Made by a program: the position numbers and the translations under genes
Source of the DNA: Acidimicrobiia bacterium
GTDB lineage: Bacteria; Actinomycetota; Acidimicrobiia; Spongiisociales; UBA5794
Assembly (NCBI GenBank): GCA_013001485.1
Contig: JABDMN010000298.1
Coordinates: 1 to 6,194 of the forward strand
Length of the DNA: 6,194 nt
Direction: 5' to 3'
The notes under the pieces: model-generated
The model's input: the letters and a program-made list of their open reading frames with translations, nothing else
Told to the model about the DNA's origin: nothing
The model's database searches: none
Shown: in pieces, positions 1 to 6,194 of the stretch
How the letters are laid out: every line of letters begins with the position of its first letter
Numbering within the stretch: position 1 is the first letter of the stretch

Positions 1-2
1 GC

Positions 3-707
3 ACGTTCCTCACCAAGTGGGGTACGCCGGGGACCGGCCCGGGTCAGTTCTCCAACCCCGAAGCTGTCGGCGTTGACGGTTCAGGAAACGTCTACGTGGT
101 CGACACCGCGAACGACCGCATCCAGAAGTTCGACTCGGACGGGACGTTCATTCTGGAGTGGGGTTCGTCGGGCACCGGTGACGGACAGTTCGGCGAGGCA
201 GCAGGGGTGGCGATCGATGACGCCGGGAACATCTACGTGGCGGATCGCAACGGAAACCGGATTCAGAAGTTCGACTCAGATGGCACGTTCCTCACCAAGT
301 GGGGGGCGTCGGGGAGCTTGCCGGGAGAGCTCGACGCTCCCTACGGACTTGGGGTCACTGGCGCAGGAATTGTCTATGTGGCCGACACGAAGAACGACCG
401 CATCCAGAAGTTCGATACGAACGGGACGTTCCTTTTGGAGTGGGGGACGCCAGGTTCCGGTGATGGGCAATTCAACAATTTGGCAGGGGTGTCGGTCGAT
501 GACGCCGGCAACATCTACACGGTCGACACCGGTGCGCATCGGGTCCAGAAGTTCGACTCGAACGGGATCTTCCTTGCCAAGTGGGGTACCTCGGGAGCCG
601 GTCCGGGAGACCTCAAGGATCCAGAAGGAATAGTGGTCGATGGGGCAGGAACCGTCTATCTAGCCGACACTGGGAACGACCGCGTCGAGAAGTTCAGCGC
701 CTTGGGG
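3..707 (+). repeat. Five tandem NHL repeats (beta-propeller), 47 codons each
   Basis: Residues 1-235 are five NHL units of exactly 141 nt, beginning at nt 3, 144, 285, 426 and 567. Each has the pattern TFLxxWGxxGxGxGQF, then a GVxVDxxGNxYVxD strand, then NDRIQKFDSDG. The Arg codon of the RIQKF/RVQKF/RVEKF motif falls at nt 117, 258, 399, 540 and 681, again 141 nt apart. NHL repeats form six-bladed propellers that usually bind protein, RNA or carbohydrate ligands; in secreted bacterial proteins the ligand is mostly unknown. The window cuts in at a blade boundary, so at least one more unit probably lies upstream. The fifth unit loses its following TFxxxWG strand and runs into the next domain. 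The cag-aag-ttc codons of QKF are identical in the first four units, which suggests recent duplication or homogenisation. Confidence 0.93.
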
Positions 708-3700
708 TCGATCCTTGACAACGACTCGGACCCAGACAGCGACCCGCTCTCGGTCCTAGACGAGGATGGAGTTACGCCCGGCATCCAACCGGTGAGCGGC
801 CCGGCCAACGGAACGCTGACACTCAACGCCGACGGCACCTTCACCTACACCCATGACGGGTCTCCTTCCAACAGCGACACGTTCACTTACCGCGCAACTG
901 ATGGGACGGATCCGTCGAACGTGGCCAACGTCGAGATCACGGTCACGCCAGCGGTGGCACCACCGGCCGTATCCTTCACCGTCAACTCGACCGCCGACGT
1001 GGTCGACAACAACATCGGGGACGGATTGTGCGATACCGGCAACCTGGTCGGCCCCGATCCCGAGTGCACGTTGCGGGCGGCGATCCAGGAAGCGAATGCG
1101 TCGGCGATCGACGAGATCACCCTTCCGGCCGGGATATTCACATTGTCGATCGGTGGCACGGGGGAGGACTCTGCTGCGACGGGTGACCTGGACCTCGACA
1201 GCGATGTCACCATCACTGGAGCGGGTGCCTCCTCCACCATGGTCGATGCGGATGGCATCGACCGAGCCTTTCATGTCGTTTCGGGAACCGCGAGCCTGTC
1301 TGGTCTGACGGTCACCGGAGGATCCACCTCGGGGAACGGCGGGGCGTTCCTGGTTGAGTGGGGTACCACGCTCAACGTGTCACAGGCGGTTCTGACCGCC
1401 AACACTGCCGTCGGTGACGGTGGTGCCATTCAGAATCAGGGGACCGTCACGGTCACCGATGCTGAGATTTCCTGGAACTCGTCGCTTTCGGGGGGAGCCG
1501 TTCGCAACAACGGCACGGCCACGTTGAGCCGGGTGTTGCTCCACACGAACACCTCAACAATGGGTGGTGGCCTTCGCAATACCGGCGATCTGATCGTGGT
1601 CAACTCGACGATCACAGGCAATACCGGCACGACTCAGGCCGGTGCCCTGTCCAACACCGGCGACACATGGCTGACCAACGTCACCATCACAGACAACGAT
1701 TCACCGAATCACGGCGGGATCATGGACGGTAACGGCGGCTCTCACATCTATCCGTTGAACACGATCATTGCCGGGAACATCTCCCCGACGAATCCCGACG
1801 CCACCGGGTCGATCGAGAGCCAGGGCTACAACATCATCGGCGACATCGGTGATTCTTCCGGCTGGATCGGCAGCGACCAGCAGGGGGCCGATCCGCTACT
1901 GCAGGCGTTGGCCGACAACGGGGGGTTCACTCAGACCCACGCCATCGGTGCCAGCAGCCCGGCCATCGACGCCGGAGATGACACCGTGTGCGTCGGCCCC
2001 GACAACAACACCGACCAGCGAGGCGAACCCCGCCCGATCGACTACGAACAAGACACCACTGGACCGTTCTGCGACATCGGCGCCTACGAGGAGGCGGCGC
2101 CTTCATCGCCCACCACTCCAATGGCCCTCTGGCGGCGCAACAGCACGACCACACCGTTCTACGCCACGTGGAATGGAACAGGATTCGGGTCGCCTTTCGC
2201 CTCACAAGGTGTCGGTCAGTTCCGGATCATCCAGGGTGCCGAGGCACCCACGCGGGACGAGGCCATCGTGCTCGGAATGACGGATACCGGCACGATTGCC
2301 GGCGAGATGTGGGATGGAACCGACTGGGCCGCCTTGCCCTTCAACAACCTTGCGACCGGTCGAGTGGCGTGGAACTGGGGACTGGCCACGGCGTACGAGT
2401 CGCTCAGCGGAGACGGGGTCGTCGTGTGGAACAACGGCACCACCGGGACCACCGGCCTCAGCTACCGAGTGTGGAACGGTTTGGTATGGTCGGGCCCCCA
2501 GACCATCACGACTCCGCTCAGCGGTGAGCCGGTCCACCTCATGTTGGCCGCAAGTCCGCGCTCGGATGAAATGACGCTGGCGGTGAGCAACAGTGGGGGC
2601 CAGGACTATGCCCTCGTTTGGAACGGATCGACCTGGGGAAACAGCGTCACCCTGCATGCCGGCGGTGGCGACTCCTTCGACATTGATGTTGCCTACGAAC
2701 AGCAGTCAGGATCCTCGGTTGTCGTCGATGCCCAGGGGGCCGACTCGGTGGTGAGGCGTTGGAACGGCACCGTGTGGAGCGGGCCGGAGACTGTCACCAG
2801 GCCGGGAGGGATGAGCGGCAATCCGAGATGGAATCGCCTAGCCGGCGACCCGACGAGCGATCGCATAGCTCTGGGGGTCCGCACCTACAACGACGACGTC
2901 TGGCTGGCCGCCCATGACGGGACATCGTGGACGACCGTCGCCGGCGCGGCCGCTACTCCTAGCGGCAATCATCCTGGCGTGGATGTGGCGTTCGAAGGCA
3001 CGACCGGCTTGGCCATTGCCACCTACGGCATCAATAGCAATTCGGTCGCCTACCGGACCTGGCCCGGGTCGGGGGCATGGAGTGGCCAGGCCGTCGGGCC
3101 CGACGTCGGGGCCGTGCCGAACTCCGTCACGCTTTTCGCGGACCCGGCCACCGACGAGATGATGCTGGCCACCAACGATGCCGCCGGTGACATAAACATG
3201 ACCCACTGGAACGGGTCAGCCTGGGGCACGCCATCCGAGGTGGAGAGCAACAGTGGCCTGTCCGATTTTCAGCCGTTCTACTTCCTATGGGACGGCATCG
3301 CCGGGTCACCGCTATCGACCTACTCGATTTCCGGAACCGTCTTTGAGGACATCGCCGGCGACGTGCTCAACGATGGGACTGTCGGGGATGCCAACAATCC
3401 GGGGGCGCTCGGGGTCACTGTCCGGCTCTATGACGGGGGCAGCGGGTTAGTCGGTACGGAAACTACCGATGGGTCGGGTGGCTACTCGTTTACGGGCCTT
3501 GGCGACGACACGTACCAGGTGGTCGTCGACTCTCGCACGATTCCGTCCGCCCAGGACCCGGCCGCAACCGTCGGCGACATTTGGGCGGAGCAAACGTATG
3601 GGCCGATCGACGCCTTCTGCGCCGATGGCGCGGGTGGTTCCGCAGGGAACCCCGCTGCGGGCCCGTGCTACGGTGGACTTACGGGCTCCTTGTCCGACAA

Positions 3701-6194
3701 CGTCCCGACTATCAAGAAGCACCAGTCGGTATTCGCCGTCGCTGGTGCCGACGTCACCGGGGTCGACTTCGGGTTCTCGTTCAATGTGGTGGTCAACACC
3801 CGAGGCGGCGATACCACCGACGACGACGGAGCGAACAACCGGACGGTGCAAGGTTCGTTGCGCCAGTTCATTCAGAACGCCAACGCCATCGCCGGAGCCA
3901 ACGCCATGCGGTTCGTTCCGGTCGAGCCGACCAACGCCACCGACGGAACCAACGACTGGTGGAGGGTGGCCGTCACTGATTTGCTGCCCACCATCACTGG
4001 TGACGCGACAACTATCGACGGGCGCGCCTTCGACCTCGCGGACGGCTCCACGCTGCTCGATCCGAATACGGCCCAGATTGGCGCGGGAGTAGCAGTCGGT
4101 ACCGACGGCACGTACACCACTCCCAAACTCGACCCTGAGCTGGAGATCTGGAACGATCGTGGCACCACAGTTCTGCCCACAGGGCTCGTCTTCGAAGCCG
4201 ACGATGCCGTTCTCCGTCATGTCTCGATCTGGGGCTTTGGGGATTCGGCGAGCAGCTTCGACGCCAATGTGCGGTACGGAACCAACTTCAACACCGATCC
4301 AGACTTCACGGGATCTCTCGTCGAATTCAACGTGATCGGAACGGGTCCCGCCTCGTTCACCGATCCCGGAGCTGCCCGTAGCGGCCAGAAGAACCTCACC
4401 ATGCGTGAGACCGACTTCGCCATCGTTCGCGACAACCTCATCGGTTTCGCCGGGGGAGCAGGCGTCGACTTCAACTCGGCCGCCGGCGACGGCACCGTGC
4501 TGCGGAACGAGATCCGCCGCAACGGCATCGTCGACCCGATTGGCAATCCAGCGGGTGTCTGGATCCGTGGCGACGTTATTGGCAACCTCGTCGTAGACAA
4601 CGCCAGCGGCATCTTCAGCAGCTCGACCTCGCTGATCGCCTACGAGGACAACACGATCACGCTGAACGGCTGGGGTGCCACTCGGCCCCACGGCATCCAG
4701 GTGTGGGGCTCATCCACCAGCATCCAGCGCAACGTCATCAGTGACAACTACGGCGCCGGGGTTGTTGTCAGGGACACCCTGAGCGGAATCGTCATCACCC
4801 GCAACAGCTTCTCCGGCAACGGCACCGGCACCGGACAGATCGGTATCGATCTACTCAAGAGTGGTGATGATCCGCTAACGGCACCGTTTGTCACCTTGAA
4901 CGACGACGGCGACGCCGACCTCGGCGCCAATGGCCTCCTCAACTATCCGGTCCTCGACACGGCCGAGATCCTCGGCACTGACCTGGTGATAACCGGGTGG
5001 GTGAAGGCCGGCGCCAGCATCGAGCTCTACCTTGCCGACCCCGACCCAACGGGATTCGGTGAGGGCGAGACCTGGCTGGTCACGATGGTTGAAGGCTCGG
5101 TCGACGACTCCGACCCCGACCCAGGATCGTATGGACCTGGAGCCGTCAACGGTCTGCTGCAGGGAGAAGATACGACTACGGAGCGCTTCGAGTTCACTAT
5201 CCCGCTCGCGTCTCTAGCGGCCCCGGTCGTGTCGGGAGACGAGCTGACGGCGATGACCTTCGGCTTCATGACTTCTGAGTTCGGTGGCAACGTGACCGTC
5301 ACGGGTCCGATGGTCGTCAACTCGACCGGCGACCTCGGGGACCTGGTCCTCGGTGACGGCGTCTGTGACACCGGCGGCACCGTCGGTGCCGATCCGGAAT
5401 GCACGCTCCGGGCCGCCATAGGTCAGGCCAATGCCAACGGTGGCGGCGTCATCGAATTCGATATTCCAGTAGGCGACCCCGGTCACAGCGGCGGTGTGTG
5501 GACCATCTCTCCCGGGGGGATTCTTCCGCCGCTTGCCACGACCATCACCCTCGACGGCACGACACAATCGGGGTGGACATCAACTCCGGTGGTGGAGCTG
5601 AACGGAACGTCGGCCGGGGGCACCGCCGATGGCCTGACGGTGACCGGAGATAATTGTGAGATCCGAAGTCTGGCCATCAACCGCTTCGGTGACGACGGAA
5701 TCAATGTGGACGCCGGGGCCTCAGGTCTGGTGATTGCCGGCAACCATCTCGGAACCGATGCCTCAGGTCTGCGACTGGATCGGGGCAACGGTGGTAACGG
5801 GATCGATCTCGGGACCGGCTCCGGCCCCACCCTGGTGGGTGGAACGGATGCAGCGGATCGCAACGTGGTCTCGGGAAACACCGCCGACGGACTGCTGATC
5901 TTCGAGTCGAACGGCAACACGGTCATCGGAAACTATTTCGGGACTGATTTCACGGGCAATGCACCGCTTCCCAACGGTCAGGACGGCATTGCTCTCGGTA
6001 GTACCAGCAGCAACAACATCATTGGACAACCGGGATCCGGGAACGTGCTGTCGGGCAATGCCAACGACGGTATCGAACTCGACAACGATCTGACCGGCAA
6101 CGTCATCCACAGCAACATGGTTGGCCTCGGAGAAGACGGCACCACGCTCGTCCCCAACGGCCGCCACGGTGTTGTTCTCTACGACGGTGTGAAC
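3..6194 (+). CDS. Giant multidomain repeat surface/secreted protein, internal fragment (both ends outside window)
   Basis: The frame starting at nt 3 is open for 2064 codons and ends flush with the window, so neither signal peptide, start codon, cell-wall anchor nor stop can be seen. Translation gives one coherent series of extracellular-type modules: NHL propeller, cadherin-like sandwich, CSLREA cap plus beta-helix, anchor-Q domain, W-N-G repeat propeller, SdrD-B sandwich, second beta-helix, Ig-like module, second CSLREA cap and third beta-helix. The composition is rich in Asp, Thr, Asn, Ser and Gly and poor in Lys. A hand scan finds only nine Cys, at residues 343, 355, 663, 690, 1206, 1222, 1788, 1800 and 1885. 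There are no membrane segments. A structural, adhesive or ligand-binding role outside the cell is inferred from these families; no enzyme active site is recognisable. Codon third positions are strongly G/C throughout. There is no compositional break suggesting recent transfer of a part. Confidence is high that this is the coding frame, low for any specific function. Confidence 0.95.
705..950 (+). other. Cadherin-like / VCBS-type beta-sandwich domain, N-terminal strand missing
   Basis: Residues 235-316 read GSILDNDSDPDSDPLSV, then GPANGTLTLNADGTFTYTH, then DTFTYRATDGTDPSNVANVE and ITVTP. This is the well-known repeat in bacterial surface proteins whose consensus is roughly VLANDSDPDGDPLTV, then G-TLTLNADGTFTYTP, then DSFTYTVSDG. 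The Asp-rich D-N-D-S-D-P-D-S-D motif is a probable calcium site. The usual opening strand of this family (an AVDDSYSVDED-like segment before the VLANDSD) is absent, because the sequence before GSIL is still NHL repeat. The domain probably acts as a rigid, calcium-stabilised spacer between the propeller and the beta-helix. A short Pro/Ala linker (nt 951-980, containing VAPPAV) follows. Confidence 0.82.
981..1100 (+). other. CSLREA-type cap motif, copy 1
   Basis: Residues 327-366 begin VNSTADVVD, pass through GDGLCDTG and end in DPECTLRAAIQEANA. This matches the CSLREA signature (C-S/T-L-R-E/A-A-I-x-x-A-N) that caps the N-terminal end of parallel beta-helices in many secreted bacterial proteins. 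Cys343 and Cys355, twelve residues apart, are the conserved pair and likely form a disulfide. The downstream EITLPAGIFTLS strand is the usual first rung after this motif. A second copy lies at nt 5316-5435 and shares 28 of 40 residues. Confidence 0.88.
1101..1760 (+). other. Right-handed parallel beta-helix 1
   Basis: Residues 367-586 consist of short beta-strands separated by Gly/Asn turns. The clearest marker is a recurring GG(A/L/I) turn followed, in most coils, by x-N-x-G. The second Gly of this turn (or its equivalent) falls at residues 447, 474, 498, 523, 547 and 572. The intervals are 27, 24, 25, 24 and 25 residues, which is the pitch expected for beta-helix coils. Strands such as LTVTGG, ITGAGASSTMVDADG and NSTITGNTG are typical of pectate-lyase-like and polymorphic-outer-membrane-protein-like helices. 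No pectate lyase catalytic residues are evident, so a structural or binding role is more likely. It sits between the CSLREA cap and the anchor-Q domain, the usual order in this family. Confidence 0.85.
1761..2093 (+). other. Choice-of-anchor Q type domain
   Basis: Residues 587-697 contain NTIIAGN just at the border, then GYNIIGD, then DPLLQALADNGGFTQTHAIG, then SSPAIDAGD, then DQRGEPRP, and finish with FCDIGAYEE. These blocks in this order are the signature of the domain annotated as choice-of-anchor Q, which follows beta-helices and normally precedes a C-terminal sorting signal. Cys663 and Cys690 are the expected pair near its end. Here no sorting signal, hydrophobic segment or stop follows; instead a short Pro/Ser/Thr linker (nt 2094-2120) leads to at least 1360 further codons. 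The domain is therefore internal in this protein, which is unusual. Confidence 0.85.
2121..3296 (+). repeat. W-N-G-x-x-W repeat array, probable second beta-propeller (unnamed family)
   Basis: Residues 707-1098 carry a recurring motif ending a beta-hairpin: ATWNGTGFGSP, EMWDGTDW, RVWNGLVWSGP, LVWNGSTW, RRWNGTVWSGP, AAHDGTSW, RTWPGSGAWSG and THWNGSAWGTP. The first aromatic position (Trp, His in one unit) is at residues 723, 770, 824, 873, 920, 971, 1020 and 1069, giving spacings of 47, 54, 49, 47, 51, 49 and 49. A ninth partial copy, LWDG, is at residue 1096. Between motifs, most units contain a strand like DEMTLAVSN, DRIALGVRT or DEMMLATND preceded by a D-P/S-R-S/T-x-D turn. Repeats of about 49 residues with four-strand character and aromatic edges suggest a seven- or eight-bladed propeller, comparable in layout to lectin-type or BNR-like propellers. 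No canonical Asp-box (SxDxGxxW) is seen. I do not recognise a named family; ligand binding, perhaps to glycans, is inference only. Confidence 0.72.
3321..3782 (+). other. SdrD-B / Cna-B-like beta-sandwich domain with extended C-terminal insert
   Basis: Residues 1107-1180 show SISGTVFEDIAGD, then GVTVRLYDGG, then TTDGSGGYSFTGLGDDTYQV and VVDSRTI. This is the classic SdrD-B/Cna-B pattern: S-G-x-V-F-x-D, an Asp-rich loop, V-x-L-Y-D, and G-x-Y-x-F-x-x-L-x-x-G/D-x-Y-x-V. Such domains are stalk modules in Gram-positive and other surface adhesins, often binding calcium. After the sandwich comes a longer segment (residues 1181-1255) containing Cys1206 and Cys1222, sixteen residues apart, and then a closing VDFGFSF strand, the common terminal strand of these modules. 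Neither the Lys nor the catalytic Glu needed for an isopeptide bond can be assigned with confidence. Confidence 0.82.
3783..4940 (+). other. Right-handed parallel beta-helix 2 with GSLRQFI opening motif
   Basis: Residues 1261-1646 start with NVVVNTRGGD and the motif GSLRQFIQNANAIAGANA (Gly at residue 1284). This is the cysteine-free counterpart of the CSLREA cap in surface proteins where a beta-helix follows an SdrD-B domain. Rungs follow with repeated I-x-x-N-x-I/F motifs: DFAIVRDNLIGF, TVLRNEIRRNGI, VIGNLVVDNASGI, YEDNTITLNG, SIQRNVISDNYGAGV and VITRNSFSGNGTG. It closes with NDDGDADLGANGLLNYPVL, a linker I recall as typical between such helices and an Ig-like module. Helices of this kind often resemble NosD/pectate-lyase folds, but no active site is visible. 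The insert with DWWRVAVTDLLPTITGDA early in the domain also matches what I remember of this family. Confidence 0.82.
4941..5309 (+). other. Ig-like beta-sandwich module following the beta-helix
   Basis: Residues 1647-1769 begin NYPVLDTAEI, continue DLVITGWVKAGASIELYLAD, then PTGFGEGETWLVTMVEGS and YGPGAVNGLLQGED, then FEFTIPLASL, and end TSEFGGNVTVTG. Recurrent relatives of this block, with a V-x-G-x-x-x-x-G-A-x-I-E-L/V-Y core, a GFGEG-T-W/Y-L loop and a closing T-S-E-F strand, follow beta-helices in secreted proteins of several phyla. It is probably a spacer with an immunoglobulin-like fold. The segment before the last strand, LTAMTFGFMTSEF, departs from the usual Thr/Ala-rich version. No catalytic or metal site can be assigned. 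Confidence 0.7.
5316..5435 (+). other. CSLREA-type cap motif, copy 2
   Basis: Residues 1772-1811 begin VNSTGDLGD, contain GDGVCDTG and end DPECTLRAAIGQANA. Cys1788 and Cys1800 have the same twelve-residue spacing as in copy 1, and the two copies align over 40 residues without a gap (28 identical). Codon usage for the shared residues has diverged: in DPECTLRAAI only four of ten codons are the same. The duplication is therefore old and the protein sequence is under constraint. The motif opens the third beta-helix. Confidence 0.88.
5436..6194 (+). other. Right-handed parallel beta-helix 3, cut by the window end
   Basis: Residues 1812-2064 start with VIEFDIPVGD and ISPGGILPPLATTITLDGTT, then QSGWTSTPVVELNGT, then LTVTGDNCEIRSLAINRFGD. 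These are the standard first rungs of this beta-helix family. They are followed by long-period repeats in which N-x-x-G-T-D-x-x-G, a DGI/GV-x-L strand and a NVxSGN strand recur. The N-x-x-G element is at residues 1914 (NHLGTDASG), 1977 (NYFGTDFTG) and 2038 (NMVGLGEDG), spaced 63 and 61 residues. The last unit is incomplete at nt 6194, so further repeats and the protein's C-terminal end lie downstream. Cys1885 is the only unpaired cysteine in the window. Confidence 0.85.

Noticed and set aside
73..633. A 186-codon plus-strand ORF in another frame
   Set aside because: It is the NHL array read one base out of frame. Its Ser/Arg/Thr-rich product repeats only because the DNA underneath repeats, while the true frame gives clean NHL consensus sequence.
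3..707. CRISPR-like or non-coding tandem repeat from the regular 141-nt spacing
   Set aside because: The repeats are in frame, degenerate mostly at third positions, and translate to NHL consensus. There are no conserved short repeats with unique spacers.
1101..1760. Pectate lyase or other polysaccharide lyase activity for the beta-helices
   Set aside because: The fold is right, but I could not identify a catalytic Asp/Arg/Lys set. CSLREA-capped helices are usually of unknown, probably non-enzymatic function.
2088..2123. GAGGAGG followed by an in-frame ATG at 2121 as a possible new gene start
   Set aside because: The purine run is about 26 nt from the ATG, too far for a ribosome binding site. 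The bases also encode the conserved end of the anchor-Q domain, and no stop codon separates the two parts.
1768..2527. Overlapping plus-strand ORFs in other frames (1768-2280 and 1988-2527)
   Set aside because: The products are low-complexity Arg/Pro/Ser sequence, and the true frame over the same bases encodes the anchor-Q domain and the first W-N-G units.
3447..4691. A 414-codon ORF on the minus strand
   Set aside because: It lies wholly opposite the SdrD-B and beta-helix 2 coding sequence. Its translation is Arg/Gly/Val-rich with no recognisable domain. Long antisense ORFs of this kind are expected opposite GC-rich genes with strong G/C third-position bias.
5310..5312. ATG just before the second CSLREA motif as a separate gene start
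   Set aside because: No purine-rich binding site precedes it, the frame is continuous with the Ig-like module, and no stop codon is present upstream.

Overview
The window is one uninterrupted stretch of coding sequence on the + strand. The frame whose codons begin at positions 3, 6, 9 and so on stays open from nt 3 to nt 6194: 2064 codons with no stop, no frameshift, and neither a start nor an end inside the window. It is an internal piece of one giant, multi-domain, repeat-rich protein that is almost certainly exported. In the residue numbering used below, residue n is encoded at nt 3n to 3n+2. Every other long ORF on either strand is a shadow of this frame. I see no RNA gene, mobile element, CRISPR array, promoter, terminator or intergenic gap.

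Layout from N- to C-terminal side: (1) five NHL beta-propeller repeats with an exact 47-codon (141-nt) period, nt 3-707; (2) a truncated-looking cadherin-like, calcium-binding-type beta-sandwich, nt 705-950; (3) a CSLREA-type cap, nt 981-1100, leading into a parallel beta-helix with 24-25-residue coils, nt 1101-1760; (4) a choice-of-anchor Q type domain, nt 1761-2093; (5) eight or nine W-N-G-x-x-W units about 49 residues apart, probably a second beta-propeller and not a family I can name, nt 2121-3296; (6) an SdrD-B/Cna-B-like beta-sandwich, nt 3321-3782; (7) a second beta-helix opened by a GSLRQFI motif, nt 3783-4940; (8) an Ig-like module, nt 4941-5309; (9) a second CSLREA cap, nt 5316-5435, and a third beta-helix running off the end of the window. 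The architecture thus alternates propellers, beta-sandwiches and beta-helices. This suits an extended cell-surface or secreted fibre, such as an adhesin or a glycan- or matrix-binding protein, rather than an enzyme. No catalytic motif is evident.

Organism: the sequence is GC-rich with strong preference for C- or G-ending codons (GAC, GTC, ATC, GGC, ACC). The protein is rich in Asp, Thr, Asn and Gly and poor in Lys and Cys. CSLREA caps, choice-of-anchor Q domains and NHL repeats together are familiar from environmental high-GC bacteria, including Actinomycetota (for example Acidimicrobiia), Chloroflexota and Planctomycetota. An uncultured actinomycete-like bacterium is my best guess, held with low to moderate confidence. 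I found no previously undescribed system. The most interesting points are the unnamed W-N-G propeller, the overlapped NHL/cadherin junction, the internal position of the anchor-Q domain, and the contrast between homogeneous and diverged internal repeats.
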